Made by a program: the position numbers and the translations under genes
NCBI RefSeq assembly: GCF_030848805.1
Contig: NC_092368.1
Location: 2,328,441-2,392,440, forward strand
Direction of reading: 5' to 3'
DNA length: 64,000 nucleotides
Source: Temnothorax longispinosus
Lineage: Eukaryota; Arthropoda; Insecta; Hymenoptera; Formicidae
Shown: piece after piece, positions 24,601 to 39,600 of the stretch
Position numbering within the stretch: the first letter of the stretch is position 1
Layout: each line of letters begins with the position of its first letter
Notes under the pieces: generated by a model
Databases searched by the model: none
Seen by the model: the letters and a program-made list of their open reading frames with translations, nothing else
Told to the model about the DNA's origin: nothing

Positions 24601-27600
24601 TTACTCCTCGTCATGCAAAAGAAATTTATTTCTCTCTGTAAACTAATTGTTAAATAAAATTATAGACAAACGATGAGACAAGTAGATATCAAATTTTATT
24701 TTTCACGTGGAAAAGAAGTTATTTCTCTCTAAAATTAATTCATAGCACAAAATTTTCACGAAAACACGGTACATTTTGAATTATTCTCTTCACAACGAGG
24801 AGTTTATTTGTCTTCTCGACAAATTCTTACGTAAATTTGTATAATACGTATGTTTAGTAATAATTCTTACACTCGCATGACGGTGTGTCGTGGCTCCACT
24901 TGCCCTCTTTAGTGCACTCTTGCTTCCCTTCGCCCACCAGCCAATAATCCTGTTGACACGTGTAAACGGCCAAGCTGCCTACCGTGGTCGTGCTGTTAAT
25001 TAGAGCGACGGTCCCAAACTCGACCTGGGCCGGGGCGCCGCAGTCAACGAATCGACATTGCGGCGCCTTGCCAGACCATTCGCCACCGACGTTGCACACG
25101 AGGACCTTAATTATTAATCGAAAGATCGCGATTATAAATCTATACAAAATATTGCAACCCTCTTATTAGATATATTTATGTTAAATTTTATGTATTTTGA
25201 TATATATGTGATGAGAAAAAGAAATCTCGAACAGAAATTCATTACGAACGACAATTAGATTATGAGGACTCACGTTATCTCCGAACAAAATAAATCCATT
25301 TTGACAGGAGTAAGTGGCAGTGGAACCCGCTCTTTTTCCGTTAGTCGTCACGACACTACCGTTCACTTCCGGCGGCTCGGGACACCAGTCAACTGTAATT
25401 AGCCGTGTAATGCCATTAGAAACGTGATTCTTCGCTTAACCCAAGCACGCTAACGTGAAATTATTTTCTAATTATAGCTTAGTAATTTGCGTGATTTTAT
25501 ATACATAAATTTCAGACGATGGTCTATCACGCAAACAAATGGAAAATATTTGACACTGTAAACAGTAGATTTCTTTCTTTCTTTTTTTCTCTCATTTATA
25601 ATGAAAATTTACACAAATGTCACATATTTATTTATGAATACAACTTATCAATAATTAAAAATATTTGCGCACATATGCTGAATACATTTAAATTTTAAGC
25701 ATTTAAATTGTTAAATGTGCCTAATTTGCGTTCCTTTTGAAAGACTGTACCAAAAACAGTCGAGAGTAATCGAATGTGTGCGTATGTAAAATTACATCCT
25801 CTACTTACACAGACACTGGGGTTCGTGACCGCTCCAGATACCGCCGTCGCCGCATCTCCGTCTCGTGTCACCCTTCAGCGTGTAATTTTCTTTACACGTA
25901 TAATCCGCGAGAGCGCCGTGCGTGGTCCTGTTGTCCAGTAGCGTGATAACGCCGTTCTCCAAATTCGGCAGCGTGCCACAATCGACGACTGCGAATTAAA
26001 TTATTATTCGAAAGATGACGAAGGTCGCGCGTGACGTACATACGCGGTTCATATCCGTATTTAGCATTAAATACGAACGTCCGATTCCCATGCGGGTAAC
26101 GCGATGTAAAAGATAATAAGTTAAATTTTTTTGGTCGAAGAATATCTTTACACCGCGTAAAAATAAAATTTATCGTCGACATAAAGTGTAATGTCCGTGA
26201 CCGCATAATTCTATGATAATTTCATCCAATCTCAGTGTAGTATACCGAATATTAATCTCGATTTGTACAAGAATCCAAGGTTAAGCTATTATATTCAATG
26301 CTAATTGCGGCCGTTTGATCCTCAGTCCGCGACGACGGTGATCGTTCAAAGTAAGAGTTCAAAGTTAAAAGCCAGAGTAGAACGAGCGCACTTGTAGCGT
26401 GACAAAAGCAACGCCGGATAAGAAGCCAAACGCGGGCGTTGACTTCTTGTACATGACGCCATTGAAAGTTACACTCACACTTGCACGTGGGGACATCGCC
26501 GCTCCAAAAACCGCTCGGTCCGCATATTCTGCTCTTCGATCCAACCAGCATATATCCAGCCGGGCAAACGTAGTCTATCGTGGAGCCTATCGTTCTCTTA
26601 GATCCCGCGATTATAGTATTCTCCGATTTCTCGGGACTGCCGCAGGTCGGTGGCCCTGCAAACGCAAATTTTTTTTAGAGAGACGAGATATTTTTATGAG
26701 ACTCGCGTTTTTTTCTCTTTTTTTTTTTTAATTCACGGTCAAAAGCGATGAAATTTTCTGCACGAGAATGTCCCAACCGGATATTTCTCCGGTCCGCAAA
26801 CAAAATTCTTCGACACTTACTGCTCTGGCAGATCCAGTGAAGGTAATCGAGGTTACAGCCGACGTCATTCCAGAGCCAGCCGCGACCTCCGTCGAGCACG
26901 ACGCAGTTTTGCTCGCCGTTGTAGTTGTTCGGCTGGTCCTTGCCCCAGGATGGCCTCTGCACGATCTCGCCTGTAACAGAGTTGGCCTGCTTCATTTCGA
27001 TATTCTAATTAATCTAATTTAACCGGTATATATCCGGTATACTTAAATCTTTTGTTATTATTTTCATGTTACGAGAAATTTATAATAACGGAGCGTATAT
27101 ATATAATTATATATGCATATAATTACGTGCATAATTAATTTAAAAATCAGCATAAAGAAATGATACACATTTTCGTAGTTAAAACTTTACATCTTATATA
27201 TCATTGATCGATTACTATTAATCTCATTGCTTCGTTAAATTTGCAAGTAGCATTGCTGATTATATCGTGCTACACTAATAAATGGCTCTATAGATCGAAA
27301 TTAATTATTAATCGATATGTACTGCACGTCGGAAGATGTAACTTCCTGTCGATTTCGACACGGTTATAACTTTCGCGTTCTATTTATCACGAAACGATGC
27401 TCCGGCTGCACTTTCGTAACAATTCTACTTACGATACAATTTGTTTGATTGACGATTACATGATACCCGATTGGCTCATAAATGCGAAACGAGACCGTCG
27501 AGCGCGAATACGAATTTACGAAATCTCCCTCCCGAAATAACGATGTCGTGTAATCGTTCGGTAATTGCCGGGGATAATTGGCGGACAATGAATCGACAAT

Positions 27601-30600
27601 CGAGTTATCGAATCTTACCCCGGGTTACCTAACTCCGCCCTCCGGCCCGATTCCCACGGACGATCGTCGACGATGGGAATAATTCGCCCGAAATTTCGTC
27701 AACTTACCGTCCACCCATCGCCACGTTCGAGCGGTGATCTGCGGTTCCTTTTGCGCCCCGATCCAGACCAACTGGGTCTTCAGCTTATCCTTCCGCCTTT
27801 CTAGGTTGTTCAGGATAAATATAGACGATATGCCCTGTAGTATAAATATCTTTGACTAAATATGTCGTCTATAAGAACATGATCTTTTTTATTTCTAATA
27901 TAAGTAAATGGCACTATACATTTTTCTTTTAATACGTAGGATATTTTAGAGGCTGTCTGTATTTTTGTTTATTTGCAAACTATTTAATTGCTGATATAAT
28001 TTCGGAGTTGTAAGATTTACTTATATAGTATGGGATTAATATAAGAATTAAGGAAACCCTATAAATATAAAAATTGTAAAAACCTTGAAACCGTGAACGA
28101 GATCGCCACCGCGTCCTTTACAGTAGGTTCTCGCTTCTTGGAAGGAGCCGCCCTTCTTCACCACAAATTCATAACACGTGGAATTGAAGGCAGTCAAATC
28201 GGCCTCGGCGGGCGTACCGGCGTGTGCGCACCTGTCCACTGAGAATTCTGCGAACATTGATTAAAATAGGAAACATTTCTCGTAACACGTGATTGCTCCG
28301 GAAATGTGCGCTTCTACGGCGGCTTTCCGACTTTCTTAATTTTTATTCTTCATTAATACGTTTAATGAAAAAAAAAAACATTCGCGAGTGCGTACTACTT
28401 ATTAGGAGAAAGCTTTTTAAATTCGAGCTTTTTATAGAGCTCTAAGCTTACCGTCAGTAGCGAAGACTTCCACCTCGCACAGGCTCAAACTACCCTCGAC
28501 ACCGACAAGTTGCAAAAAGACGTATTGTCCCACGAGTGCTCTGGCACAGATGAAGGTCTTCGTGATACCCTCCTCTGTGTGTTCGAATTATCAACATGTC
28601 TTAATTAATTTGTTCTCATTTTTCGGGGAACGTTTAGAACTTCATCTTTTAACAAAATTCGGATATATCAATATTCGGATATGGTGTAACTTAAAATAAA
28701 CAGCAGTTTTGTCTGCACGTTTCTCAAATAATTTTACAAATACTCGTATATATTTTTGCAAATACCGGATTGCATAAAGTTGTTCTATATTACACGAGGA
28801 AGAAGTACAATAACAAAGATCGTTAGTTCTGAACGTTTTGCTAACGGTTTGTAGTTCGTTCGAAGCACTCACCAATAGTGCCAGGAAACCAGGCACACAA
28901 AGGATTGCGCTGTAATTCAGCGCTGCTGTTGCCCACTCTTATCTCAATATCCTGAAGAGGCTGATGACCTGCCGAGCAATCGATAAGTCATTTCTCCGGC
29001 CAGTTGCACTTATAGCCAAGTCTTGAAACAAACTTACAGTTGTACGATGGAAACTTAATTAATCTTCAATTTCGAATCAGGCAAATTGATTTGTTTTATT
29101 TTGGAAAAAGAAGTTTTGTTTAAACGGAACGAGTAAGGTGTATTCAAATTAAATTAAAGTATATAGTTTAATCGTCAATATAATTCAAAAGAAAATTTAA
29201 AGAATATAATATGACCGTCGCAGGTCGTGAACTCAAGATCGTTTCAAGTCTGAAATGAGTATGATAATGCGGGCGTTTACCGCAACAGCCTCTCGTTGTC
29301 ACCCGGACGACCTTGACGGAATATGGCTTGAGGAGGTCGACCCTCCACCAGGGACTGGGCTCGCTCTGGGTTTCCGTGCATCTTTTCCCATCGTGCTCCG
29401 TGCTGAAGTCACCGTCATTACCATGGTTTGCGTTTCCGCCTCTCACAGTCGTCGATTGGTTTGCCGGCTTGCGGAAACCCACGTTCGTACCTGTTGCGCA
29501 ATATTTGTCCCATTGCAATTTTGTCATTGCGGTATCTCAAATTAGAATTCGCGGTTAATTCACAGTTTCTATTACACGTGTTACTTTTGCGATTGTGTAA
29601 TTGAGTTGCACGAAACAATGTTTGTTTAGCGCTTATTAATCGCGGTTTAGTCACGGTTGTTAAATGTTGAAGGTGGCAAAATAATAGCGTGCTCGTTAAC
29701 GTCAGGACGCGTTTGACAATAACGGTATAATTATCGCCAGTAATTGCCCGTCGTCTGATGTCAATTATTATCAGCTTATCGCCACCGCTGTTCCGTATTA
29801 CGCGGTGATGTGCGCGTTTTTTTTTGTCGATGCATAGTTTCTCTCCAGGAAAAATTTTCGTGACGATTCGCAACAACGCGCTGCCGTTATTTCGCGGAAA
29901 TGGCGCGGATCGTTCCGCTACCTTTGAACAATGACAATTGTATTTTCTTGCGGTCGCGCTTTTTACATAGGGAAAGTAAGTAATGGAAGCCGGAACGAAG
30001 TCGTTTTTTTACCGCAGTCGCGCAATAACTTGGCAATTTATAAAAATCGATCGTCGCCAATCTGATATTATTCGTTGGATAACGTGACAAGACTTGTAAT
30101 CTAAATTTTACATTGCACGACTGCTTTCTTAGAAAATATCCCGGAATTATCATCTCTTCGTCGAGAAATTTGTTGAGCAATTAGTTTGCAGCTTGTTTAA
30201 CGATAATGCAACGCAACATGATACATTTTAATTTTTATGATTTAACAGTTTTTGAATACCCTTATTATAATTTTTTTTAATTATTTATAAAATCGAATTT
30301 TCCTTTTCAGCTTTTAATTACATGCGTTATGTACAGAAAACTTTAAAAACTATAGGTCGTTTTTTATTAGAAAAAAATCGAGGACAGTTTTTGGACACCC
30401 TGTATAAAGTAAGGGAAAGTGGCTTGATTGGCATTTTAAGGCAGGCAGTTTGGTGTCCTCTCTGACGAAAATGCGATTCTCGTTCGACGACCCCTCTCGC
30501 GTCCATGTCTACCAGTCATATCACGAAAATGAACTCCGTTTCATTCAACGGAGAAAGTTGATTGCCGCCATCGAGATCGAATGTGACCGGGCGAATTATG

Positions 30601-33600
30601 AAGATATATACAATTAACGTAATTAAAATAAATACTACAAACGATGAGTGATTATCTAGTCTCATTAAAACGTGCAGCAATATTGAAATACGATATCGTC
30701 GATATCGTTCGGAATATCATCGTACAAAATATCCGTATTCGGCTTTAAAAAGGATTCCAAGAGAATGAATACTCACCGCAGAACGGTAGATCACCCTGCC
30801 ATTTTCCTCGCGGGCTGCACACTAAACTGCCTGTTCTGAAAAAAGTCATCGGGCTGGAGTGAATATCGAGCGTATATTATTCGCAAACAGGGACCGCGCC
30901 ACGGATATTGCTCTCTCTTCCGACGTTGCGCAATTGATAACAGGTGCAATCTGCTCCGTTATGCGTGTTATGCCGTGGAAAACTCTTGCCGAACCGTTGG
31001 AGCGAAAAACGTTACTTATGACTTTCTGCGTATAATCGGCGTAATAATGCACCGCGAGAAAGAAGGTGGCAAGGACGTTGCAAGGCGGCGATACTTGCAC
31101 TCGTCTGTGGGCTCCGAAGAGAAAAGAAAGAATAACTCAATAAAAAAGGCTTTTCTATCGATTAAAACAATTACGTAAGGATTTCTGTACGATTTCTAAC
31201 GAATCTTTGTGCGCTTTCTTTGCGCGCTCTGCGCCTGAGAAAAATTTCAACAGCGCTACGATTATACGGTCATGCGTGTAATTACCCGTTCGACGTGATC
31301 ATTTGCGAACTATGCATTAACGTCACGCGCCATCGCGTGCAAATACGATTAAAACTGTACACGTTCTATTAGTTGAGCCTAACGTCTGACGTCTAACCCC
31401 GATAAGTAAATCCGAATCGAGTTGAATGTGTAAAAAAAATTTCTTTTCGGAGCGGAGAAAGGAACGTAGTCACCGGAATCATTCTTATCGTAAACGTAAA
31501 CCATTGTCTCGAGTTTCGAACCGAGGAATGCAACGGGATTCTCTGCGTCCCGCATTCTTATTTCTTTCTCGATTTTTCTTAACCACCGTTCCGAACCGAA
31601 TGCGTTTGAAAACGGAGAAAGTCAGCGGCACATATCGTATTATCGATAATTATCATTCTCGGCGAGCAGCGCGTAGGTATTTCGCTTGCCTGTGGAACAC
31701 GCCGTTGCATGTATCGAGAAAAACACCTGATCGCGCGCATAACACGACCGCCAATTTCCGATCGCGTGCCCCCATGGACGTTGGCTGCAGGAAATTAATT
31801 TTCCCCCGCGTTTGTTTCGCAACAAAAAGCCGGTTTCTTCGTTTGCCAACTGTGTTTTGTGTATCAGTCCTGCATAAGGGGTATACAGGTGTTGACACCA
31901 GTGTTTTCTTTCTTTTTCGTCACGCTAGTCAACGATTTTTTCATCTTTTTCGCGGTAGAGAGAAACGCGAATCGCTGTAATTCTATATTTCTTCCCTTAA
32001 CTTTACGCGATCTTAAAGAACATTATAAAAAAGTGATAACCGTGCGAAAAGGATGAAACACAAATCCTGATTGCGCGAAAAACGTAGCAATTACGATGAA
32101 ATCTTGCCATTTGATTCCTTGGGTCATTGGATTGACTTTAATTTGTTGAAATTTTATTACATTCCAATTAATCTATCTGTGATGTCGACATCCAATTAAT
32201 TTTTATTGCGATAAATTTGTTGATCTTTTAGTATTTGCTACGACGAACTTTTTTTAGCGATATGAATGTGTTACAAATCGGTACAATTTAGTTGAAATTA
32301 ACAAAAAAGATTTCAACAGCGTTGCCTGGAAATCAGTAGCGAATCTCGAAGTCTGTCGATCGCGGTACTATGTCGAAGAAATACTTGATCCGATGCGACC
32401 ATACCGAAGAAATGAAGCGCTAATTAGCATGTACAGTTCGTAACGGTACCCCTGCAGAATACATGACATATCGCTTGAAGTCTAGTGCATTCCAAATAGA
32501 TTTCTAGCTTCTCTCCAAAGAGATTCAGAGTTTCGGGACTCAAGAATTGGACTTTTATCAATTACAGCAAAATTTTAAAAGTGAATTACACAGACAGATA
32601 TGATTCTTTATTTGCTAATTCTTCTTTATTGTCTGTTATTTCTCTGTTCTTCTATTTGTATACACATCTTGCCAGCTCTCTTTCTAATTTATTCTCAGCA
32701 GAATAAAGAGAATGGCACGCCTATCGATCGAGATTCTTTCCGGGAAGGCAATATTATCCATAGACGTCGCGACTCGCGCAATGGGCGTAACTCCGTGAAA
32801 TCATTATCATAAATAACTCGCGACGAGCAACCAATAAAACTGATATCACAGTAGTAGAAGCAATCGACATTGTTCATAGCCGTTCATAGCTATTGTTCCA
32901 ACTGCATACAATGTATTTTTCTATTTAAATTAAAATCTATAGGCTTCTATAGAATTTTTATAAAATTAAAAACTATAGACACCCTAATACTTAACAGCTT
33001 ATATTATAAAATACAATTCAGCGTAAAATTAATGAAATTATTATCTTGATAAGTGAATTTAAAACTTTTATTTCGCCAAAGATCTTGGTACAATTTTTTA
33101 GAAAGAAACTCTCGATGATTTCTTCTTTACACTTACCCAAAGAGTTCGTAGCCTGCATCGCAGGTATATTTCGCCACGGTGCCGGGCGTCAAGGATTCAT
33201 CAGACAACGACACCTTGGCGTTCATCGGCACAGCCGGATGACCGCACTTTAGTTCTGCAATCAGCAAAATTACAAACGCTTAGCTATTTGAAGGAGAACC
33301 GCGCGAGAGCATCTCGGCCAACGGCATCTCGGCGATAAAAATGCCGAACAGCAGGCGCGTAACCGTCCATTATGTTCGTAATTTGCGCGAAATCATTTAC
33401 GGGAATTCCCAGTCTTGCAGAAACGCATCCGACTCTCATTTGCGGACAGCACAATCGCGTTAAAAACCTTTCAATGTCGTAAAATTGCACTTTAGTAAAT
33501 GAGCGTTCAGCAAATATTGGTATTCTTTCTATGTGATTTTGTTGCATTTCTAATTAATTTGAATATTGAAGAGACACATTCGAGTATTTTTGCTACATCT

Positions 33601-36600
33601 AGAGATAACTGGAAATCGATTGTTTTATTCGGTTTTCGGTAACTGTATCGATGCAGCGCGGATGCATCGGCGCCACGATGACGCTTGCAGATTTGTAACG
33701 CTACCGCCGTGACGTCTATCAATAGCGATCTACTTTTTCGCGTTCGCCCGTTCGTGACGTTCGATAGGCCAAATTTTCAGGGCATGACGTCTGATCGAGT
33801 CGATCCAACGTGATTAAGATTATCGGCTGGTCATGCACGAAGAGGCAGACGCGGGAGTCACACTCACGATGGCAATTTAAATAATCGCAAGAACCCGTTA
33901 CATCTCTAGGGGAAGTCTCTAAAGAAATGCACGTGGCATATCGCCGCAGGCTCGCAGATGCCGTCATTTAAATCGCTGACTCGGGGAAAAAGGTATCAGG
34001 TCCACATTTTACCACTATGGTAACTCTGTAATCCAGTTCGATAAATAATGGAATGACTGTAAAGCGCGCGCGAGGAAGTTGCTTTTTTCAATTTTTTCAA
34101 AACTTCTCGGAATAATTTTGTTCCTTTCTTCTAATTATCCATTCATTGGCGAAGAAATGTGACTTGTCGTTCGGGGGCGTGACTTCGCGAGTGGATCGGA
34201 CGGACGTCGTGGAAACCTTGAACGAAATCCCACGCAAATTCCATTATCTCCTATCCGATAGTTCTGCGATTTCCACGACTCGCGAGATAAATTCGCACGT
34301 CAGTTAAGCGCGAGGTTAACTATCTGTTATTATATCGCGACGATTATCTTTGTACATTCTGCTTTGCTATGTTTATTTTCTTTTTTAATCCGAAACACAG
34401 TCGCATATATATGATCCAAAGAGAAAGCGCGCGACTTTCAGGACACCGTGTACATACATTGCGGTTAACTAGGCGAGATATAATGCATTCCTGATTGAGA
34501 GGAGAGACCCGCCGATGCGCTCGCATAAGGCAAACTTTTTCTCCGTGGGGAAAGTCTATTGGGTCGCGATGGAAACGCGCCAAAGACTCGCGCGATTTAT
34601 GTCCCGAATCGCGTGAAGCAGCCACGTCTCGCGCGGCGTGAAATTCGCCGCCCCTATTTCCATGAGAAAATCCTCCATGATGGCGCTTTTTCGCGCATTT
34701 CTCTCGGCGCCCTTAAACGCGAAAGCGCTTTCTCGATCCCGTACATCGCGTTGATCCCACTCGTTGTCGTTTGCGTTCTCACGTATTCGATTTTCTTCAA
34801 CCCTTTGCGGTATAATGATCGCGAAACCGCGTCTTCAAAACATGTTTTTAGATTTCACGCCTGTGTCGTTCCGCTTTTCGGAATTACCTGTTATAATGCA
34901 CCGCGCGTTTTACTTTGTCCGCTGGCGTACCTATTGTTTTCGCGCGATGTCGAAATCTTACGTCACTAAATATTTTAGGTAGTTAAAGGCAGGAGGCTTT
35001 GTAAACTGTGAGAAGAACCGTGTGAAAGACTTTTTAGGTAGAACAATAATTTACATAAAAAGTATATCGAACCCACAAAATATTAATTAGCTCTATAAGC
35101 TCAAAATTACAATGATCTTAACAGTATTTCTTATTTGAATTAATTTAATTTATCGATAAAAGGAGTTATATAAAGTAGCAGTCAGAACAAAGAACCTTGC
35201 TTTAACTACTATTAGATTCGTTAAATATAAATTATCTATTAATTAGTCTCTCTAAAATATGTTTCTGGGTTATTTCGGTTAGAATACGTCATTCTTGTCT
35301 ATCATCTAGACATCATAAGCAATTCTCGAAGAGACGATACGATCTCATCGTCGATTACACGAGCGAGGTCGCGCGACTCGCGGAATAATTTCCTATTGTA
35401 CTTTCAAGGCCGATCGCGGCGGATTACCTTGGATTTTTTTCGATGGATCGACATTGTTAATCTGCCATAATAATGATGTCCTGATTAATTGATTATAATA
35501 AATTCTTCTGCAGTATGAAATGGTACCAAACAACGGGCCGCCATCATAGTTCATTCGCAATAATGATCTTAAAAGTAATTAATTAATGATTACTACAAAT
35601 AGTTATAATAAATAGTATTAAAAAATAATTATACCTTTTAAAAAGAAAGCCATATAACTGTTTTTTTCTTTAATGCACCTATAGGAAGTAAAAAGATATT
35701 AATTTAAAAACTTGATACTAATTTAAGAGATACTAATTTAAAAACAATTTAAATTATTTATATAAAATTATAGCAATATATTTTTAGTTTGATGTATACT
35801 TTGTTCTATAACTTTGCTTTATAAAGCTATAATATTAAACTTTCTGCTTCTCAGGTACAAATACATCTTAAAGTAATAAAATCGCGAGAGAATTCTTGTA
35901 CACATTTACGCAGACCGCACGAACAGTAATCTGACGTTAAAAGAAAAGAAAGAGAGAATCTTTCTCCGCGGCGCCGCAGCGGTGGCGGAGTCTCCCGGAG
36001 GCGTTTCGTTAATTTTAACTCGGCGCGAGGCTGACATCTTCGGGGAGTGAAAGCCTCCGGTTATTATATTCCGATCCGAGACGCGCTCTCGAGAGAGAAT
36101 CGCATTTCTCACGAAGCGGAACATAATTCTGCGTTCCTGTGCATGCGTGCGAACGGCTTAATATGCGGCTAAATTCCGTGTCAGCGACAAATACAAATTT
36201 TGCAGCAACCGCCACGTGTGCAAAAATTTTCAAGTCCGTAGATAGCAAGTATTCAAACATCAAATACCGTGCCCGCGAATATCGACGTTTTTTTTTGTCT
36301 TTAAGGACATTCAAGCGACTTCTCAGTAAACGCCAAGCATCAGTTACAAGTTACATTATATTACAGTTATTTTATAATTTCTCACTCAACAATGCAAATG
36401 CGTGTTGTATTTTATTGAATTTACATTGTTGAGTGAGAAATTATAACATATTAGGTATAGATGTAATATAACTGATGCACAGTAATTTACTGAGTGTGAA
36501 GTTGCTTCTAACGAAATACGCAATTGGACAGTATAAAAGGAGATAAAAGTCGATTTTTAGTCGATTTTAGTACCTGCCAGTTCGTTAAATGTATTCGAAT

Positions 36601-39600
36601 TTCTATTCGCGATTGAATCGCCATTCGCCCAATTGTCCCACGAAGTTTTTCCTCTCTCTGATTCCCAGATGATGAATTATTTTCACTTGGGTGACTCGGC
36701 GTTTGTTTCACTTTGGACAATTCCGACAATAGGATCTCTTCCTCTTCTCCACGGTTTTTTTTTTCACGGATTTTAATTACTTTCCCCATTTTATCGCGAT
36801 CGACCGCGTTCAAGTACACGCATACGAAGATGCACTTTTTCCACATACGATTAGCACCCGTGTAAATTTCAGCTAATTACATACTATATTTCAATTCGAG
36901 TGAAGCAATCATCTCTCGTATCTCTCTCATTTCGCAAAATTTCCACATGGATTAGCAGACTAGTCTGTCAATTAATGCATTGAAACGTGTTGCTTAAGAT
37001 TCATCTTTTCTCACGCTATAATTCCTAATGTGAATTAATGCAATCAACTCGCATTGACATTGAACATGAAGTAACTTTCATTAGGTACCGGTTTTGAAAG
37101 TGACATTTTAGTTTAGTGAATTTTTAAGAAACAATAAGAAAATAAGAAAATTGCATTTTTAAAGAATCGTATCTAGTACTGTTATATTTTATGTTGTTAA
37201 TAAATAGATATTTTTAGTCGAGAAATATTTTTTTATTAAAAGAAACAGAAATGATATAATTAATAATGTCGCGATATTTTAATGTCAATAATAAAATAGT
37301 TTAATTTAAATAAATTACGCAGCAAATAATATGATTAAAAAAAATCAAAAATTTACACAAAGTAATAATGCAAAAACTTTTACGAAGATACTTTACGAAG
37401 ATTTGTAGAACATTGATTGTAAAATACGTAATTATGCAATGCGGTAACAGCTTTAAAGGTTCAGCACTAAATCGAGTACAGTTGGAGTATCGGTAGCGGT
37501 AATTAGGAACGAGTTTTTCGAAGAATACTCGACGATCGATGGTGGAAGAAGTAAGAAAAGTTACGTGAAAAACCGGTCGACGGCTTCTGCGTAATAACGA
37601 TGCGCTGGCAATGTGAGTGAGTCTTCGGCACGGCTTCCTCGGGTCTGGGTCACTCGGTTACAAAACCTCGAAGCCGAAATAACGGTACTTGTACCCACGG
37701 AGTTGCTTCGGAGTTGATCGGGATTAACCGCTGTCGGAGCGTGTGTGTGTCACGGTACAGTTCTACGCTTATTATCATTAACGACCGATATGTCGGCTCT
37801 GTCACTCCAACGGTATATTGAAAATAAGAATATACCGTCAAAATTCCAAATCTAGGCATAATTTAAGCATTATCATAGATTCCGGTACGTGAAGCAGGAA
37901 GACGATGGCTATTTCATGATCAAATTGGATTAAAAAAGTGATCGAAAAGACAGATTTAAATTATATAATAAAATCTTTCATATATTAATTTCTAAGCGAT
38001 AATTTCTTGTTTAAATTCGTAAATTGTTAAATTTCGAAGATTGATAACTTTCTATTAAGTTTTTACTTTAAAAAATTGTCGTTGGCCGGCGGTATTCATA
38101 GTTAGGTCTTATATTTAAGACCGTCTTAAGTACAATCTTAAGATGTCATAAACCAATCACAGAGCCGTATTATCATCTTAAGACATTATTTAAGACGGTC
38201 TTGATATAGGAATCGACTATGAATAGCGGTCTTTAAATTTATTAAATATTGCATGCTTAAAAATTGTACTCGTGTAATGTATCAAATTACATACCAAATA
38301 AAAGCATTAATGGCATTGACATCAATAACCTATTATGATTTAAATTCGCATTTACCTTCTTCAATTCAAAGTAAACGTCATTACATTCTAACGTTCCATT
38401 CTACGATCTGTTTGGCATACATTATACCCTAGTCATTAACGATTCGAGACATATGTCGTCGTCTATCGCTCTTATTCTTAACATTGACACCGTGTTACCC
38501 GAAACTCCGTTACGTGTCCCTCATTCATACATGTTATCTTTACATGTGAATACACGGGAGGGAATTTAAATTCCGAATCGTGATCCGTAATTTCGAGATA
38601 TTTTGAGGCAAGTCACGAGCATAGCTATTTCCTGTCGTTTAACCATTACGAAAGCATCTTCACACGTGGCCAAAAAATATTCGCAAGTGATTTTCAATTC
38701 GAAATCGAAATCTCTAGGATTGAAACGACAGATTTGTGTCCTGCAATGAGTTTTATTAATAAATTAATAATAATAAACTTTGTTAATAAATTAATAATGC
38801 AATTCTACCGATGAACTGAATTACTTGCTGAGTTATTTATGATTATTACGAACTCGTTTGTGATATAAATTTTTGTATAGACATAATGAATAATTAAATT
38901 CTTTTTATGAACTATTGCTATCAGCTAAATTAAAAAATGTAATTTTGATGATCGCATAATGTACCAGGCCCAGTCAGGAATATAAAAGATCGCGCGATCG
39001 ATTTGTGAGACGAGCTTTTGAAATACCTGCACCGTGCGTGCGGGCACGTTGTTGCTCGGCCGCGTTAAGCAAGAACGTGTGTATAACGATCGACCTGTGC
39101 ACCGCGGATCTGTAACGTTGTACACACGTGGTATCAGTAGAGCTGATTGTCGAGGAAGTTAGAAAGTAGGCGTGCCCATGATCTATCGCAAGTGGGAGGG
39201 GTCGATCCACCGGGTGTATGTATATGCCGATACAATAGCGGAAGGAGGCTTTACACCGCACATTACGATCTCTCCCGCGTCAAGTAGATTACCTAACGAA
39301 CACCCAATATTTTACCACGATCGACTCGCGAGCCGCAGTCGCGAGGTCTGGAGCCTTTTCTTTCCCCGGCACATAAATTCCGGTACCTGAAGGCAATTCA
39401 GCCTTCTCCAACAAATGAGCAATTTGCCGCTTAGCGTTCAGTGAGTAACGGGGTAACGAACCTATCTTTGCACGCTGCATTTTGTTACACTTTCTGCGTT
39501 CTAAAACGAAACAATGTATTGTATTTACGCGAAAATAGATGCAGTGTAAAATGTAGAAAGTGATCGCGCCAATAGAAAAAAAGGAGATAAATTCTGCGTT

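Noticed and set aside
29255..29545. Plus-strand frames over the fucolectin exon
   Set aside because: Shadow of the minus-strand furrowed exon 29,490-29,281.
31426..31980. 184-codon plus-strand open frame inside the furrowed intron
   Set aside because: Basic, Phe/Arg-rich and without a domain. It lies antisense in an intron and looks like chance.
34559..34969. 136-codon frame with a hydrophobic stretch
   Set aside because: No recognisable family, no promoter or splice evidence, and intronic antisense position.
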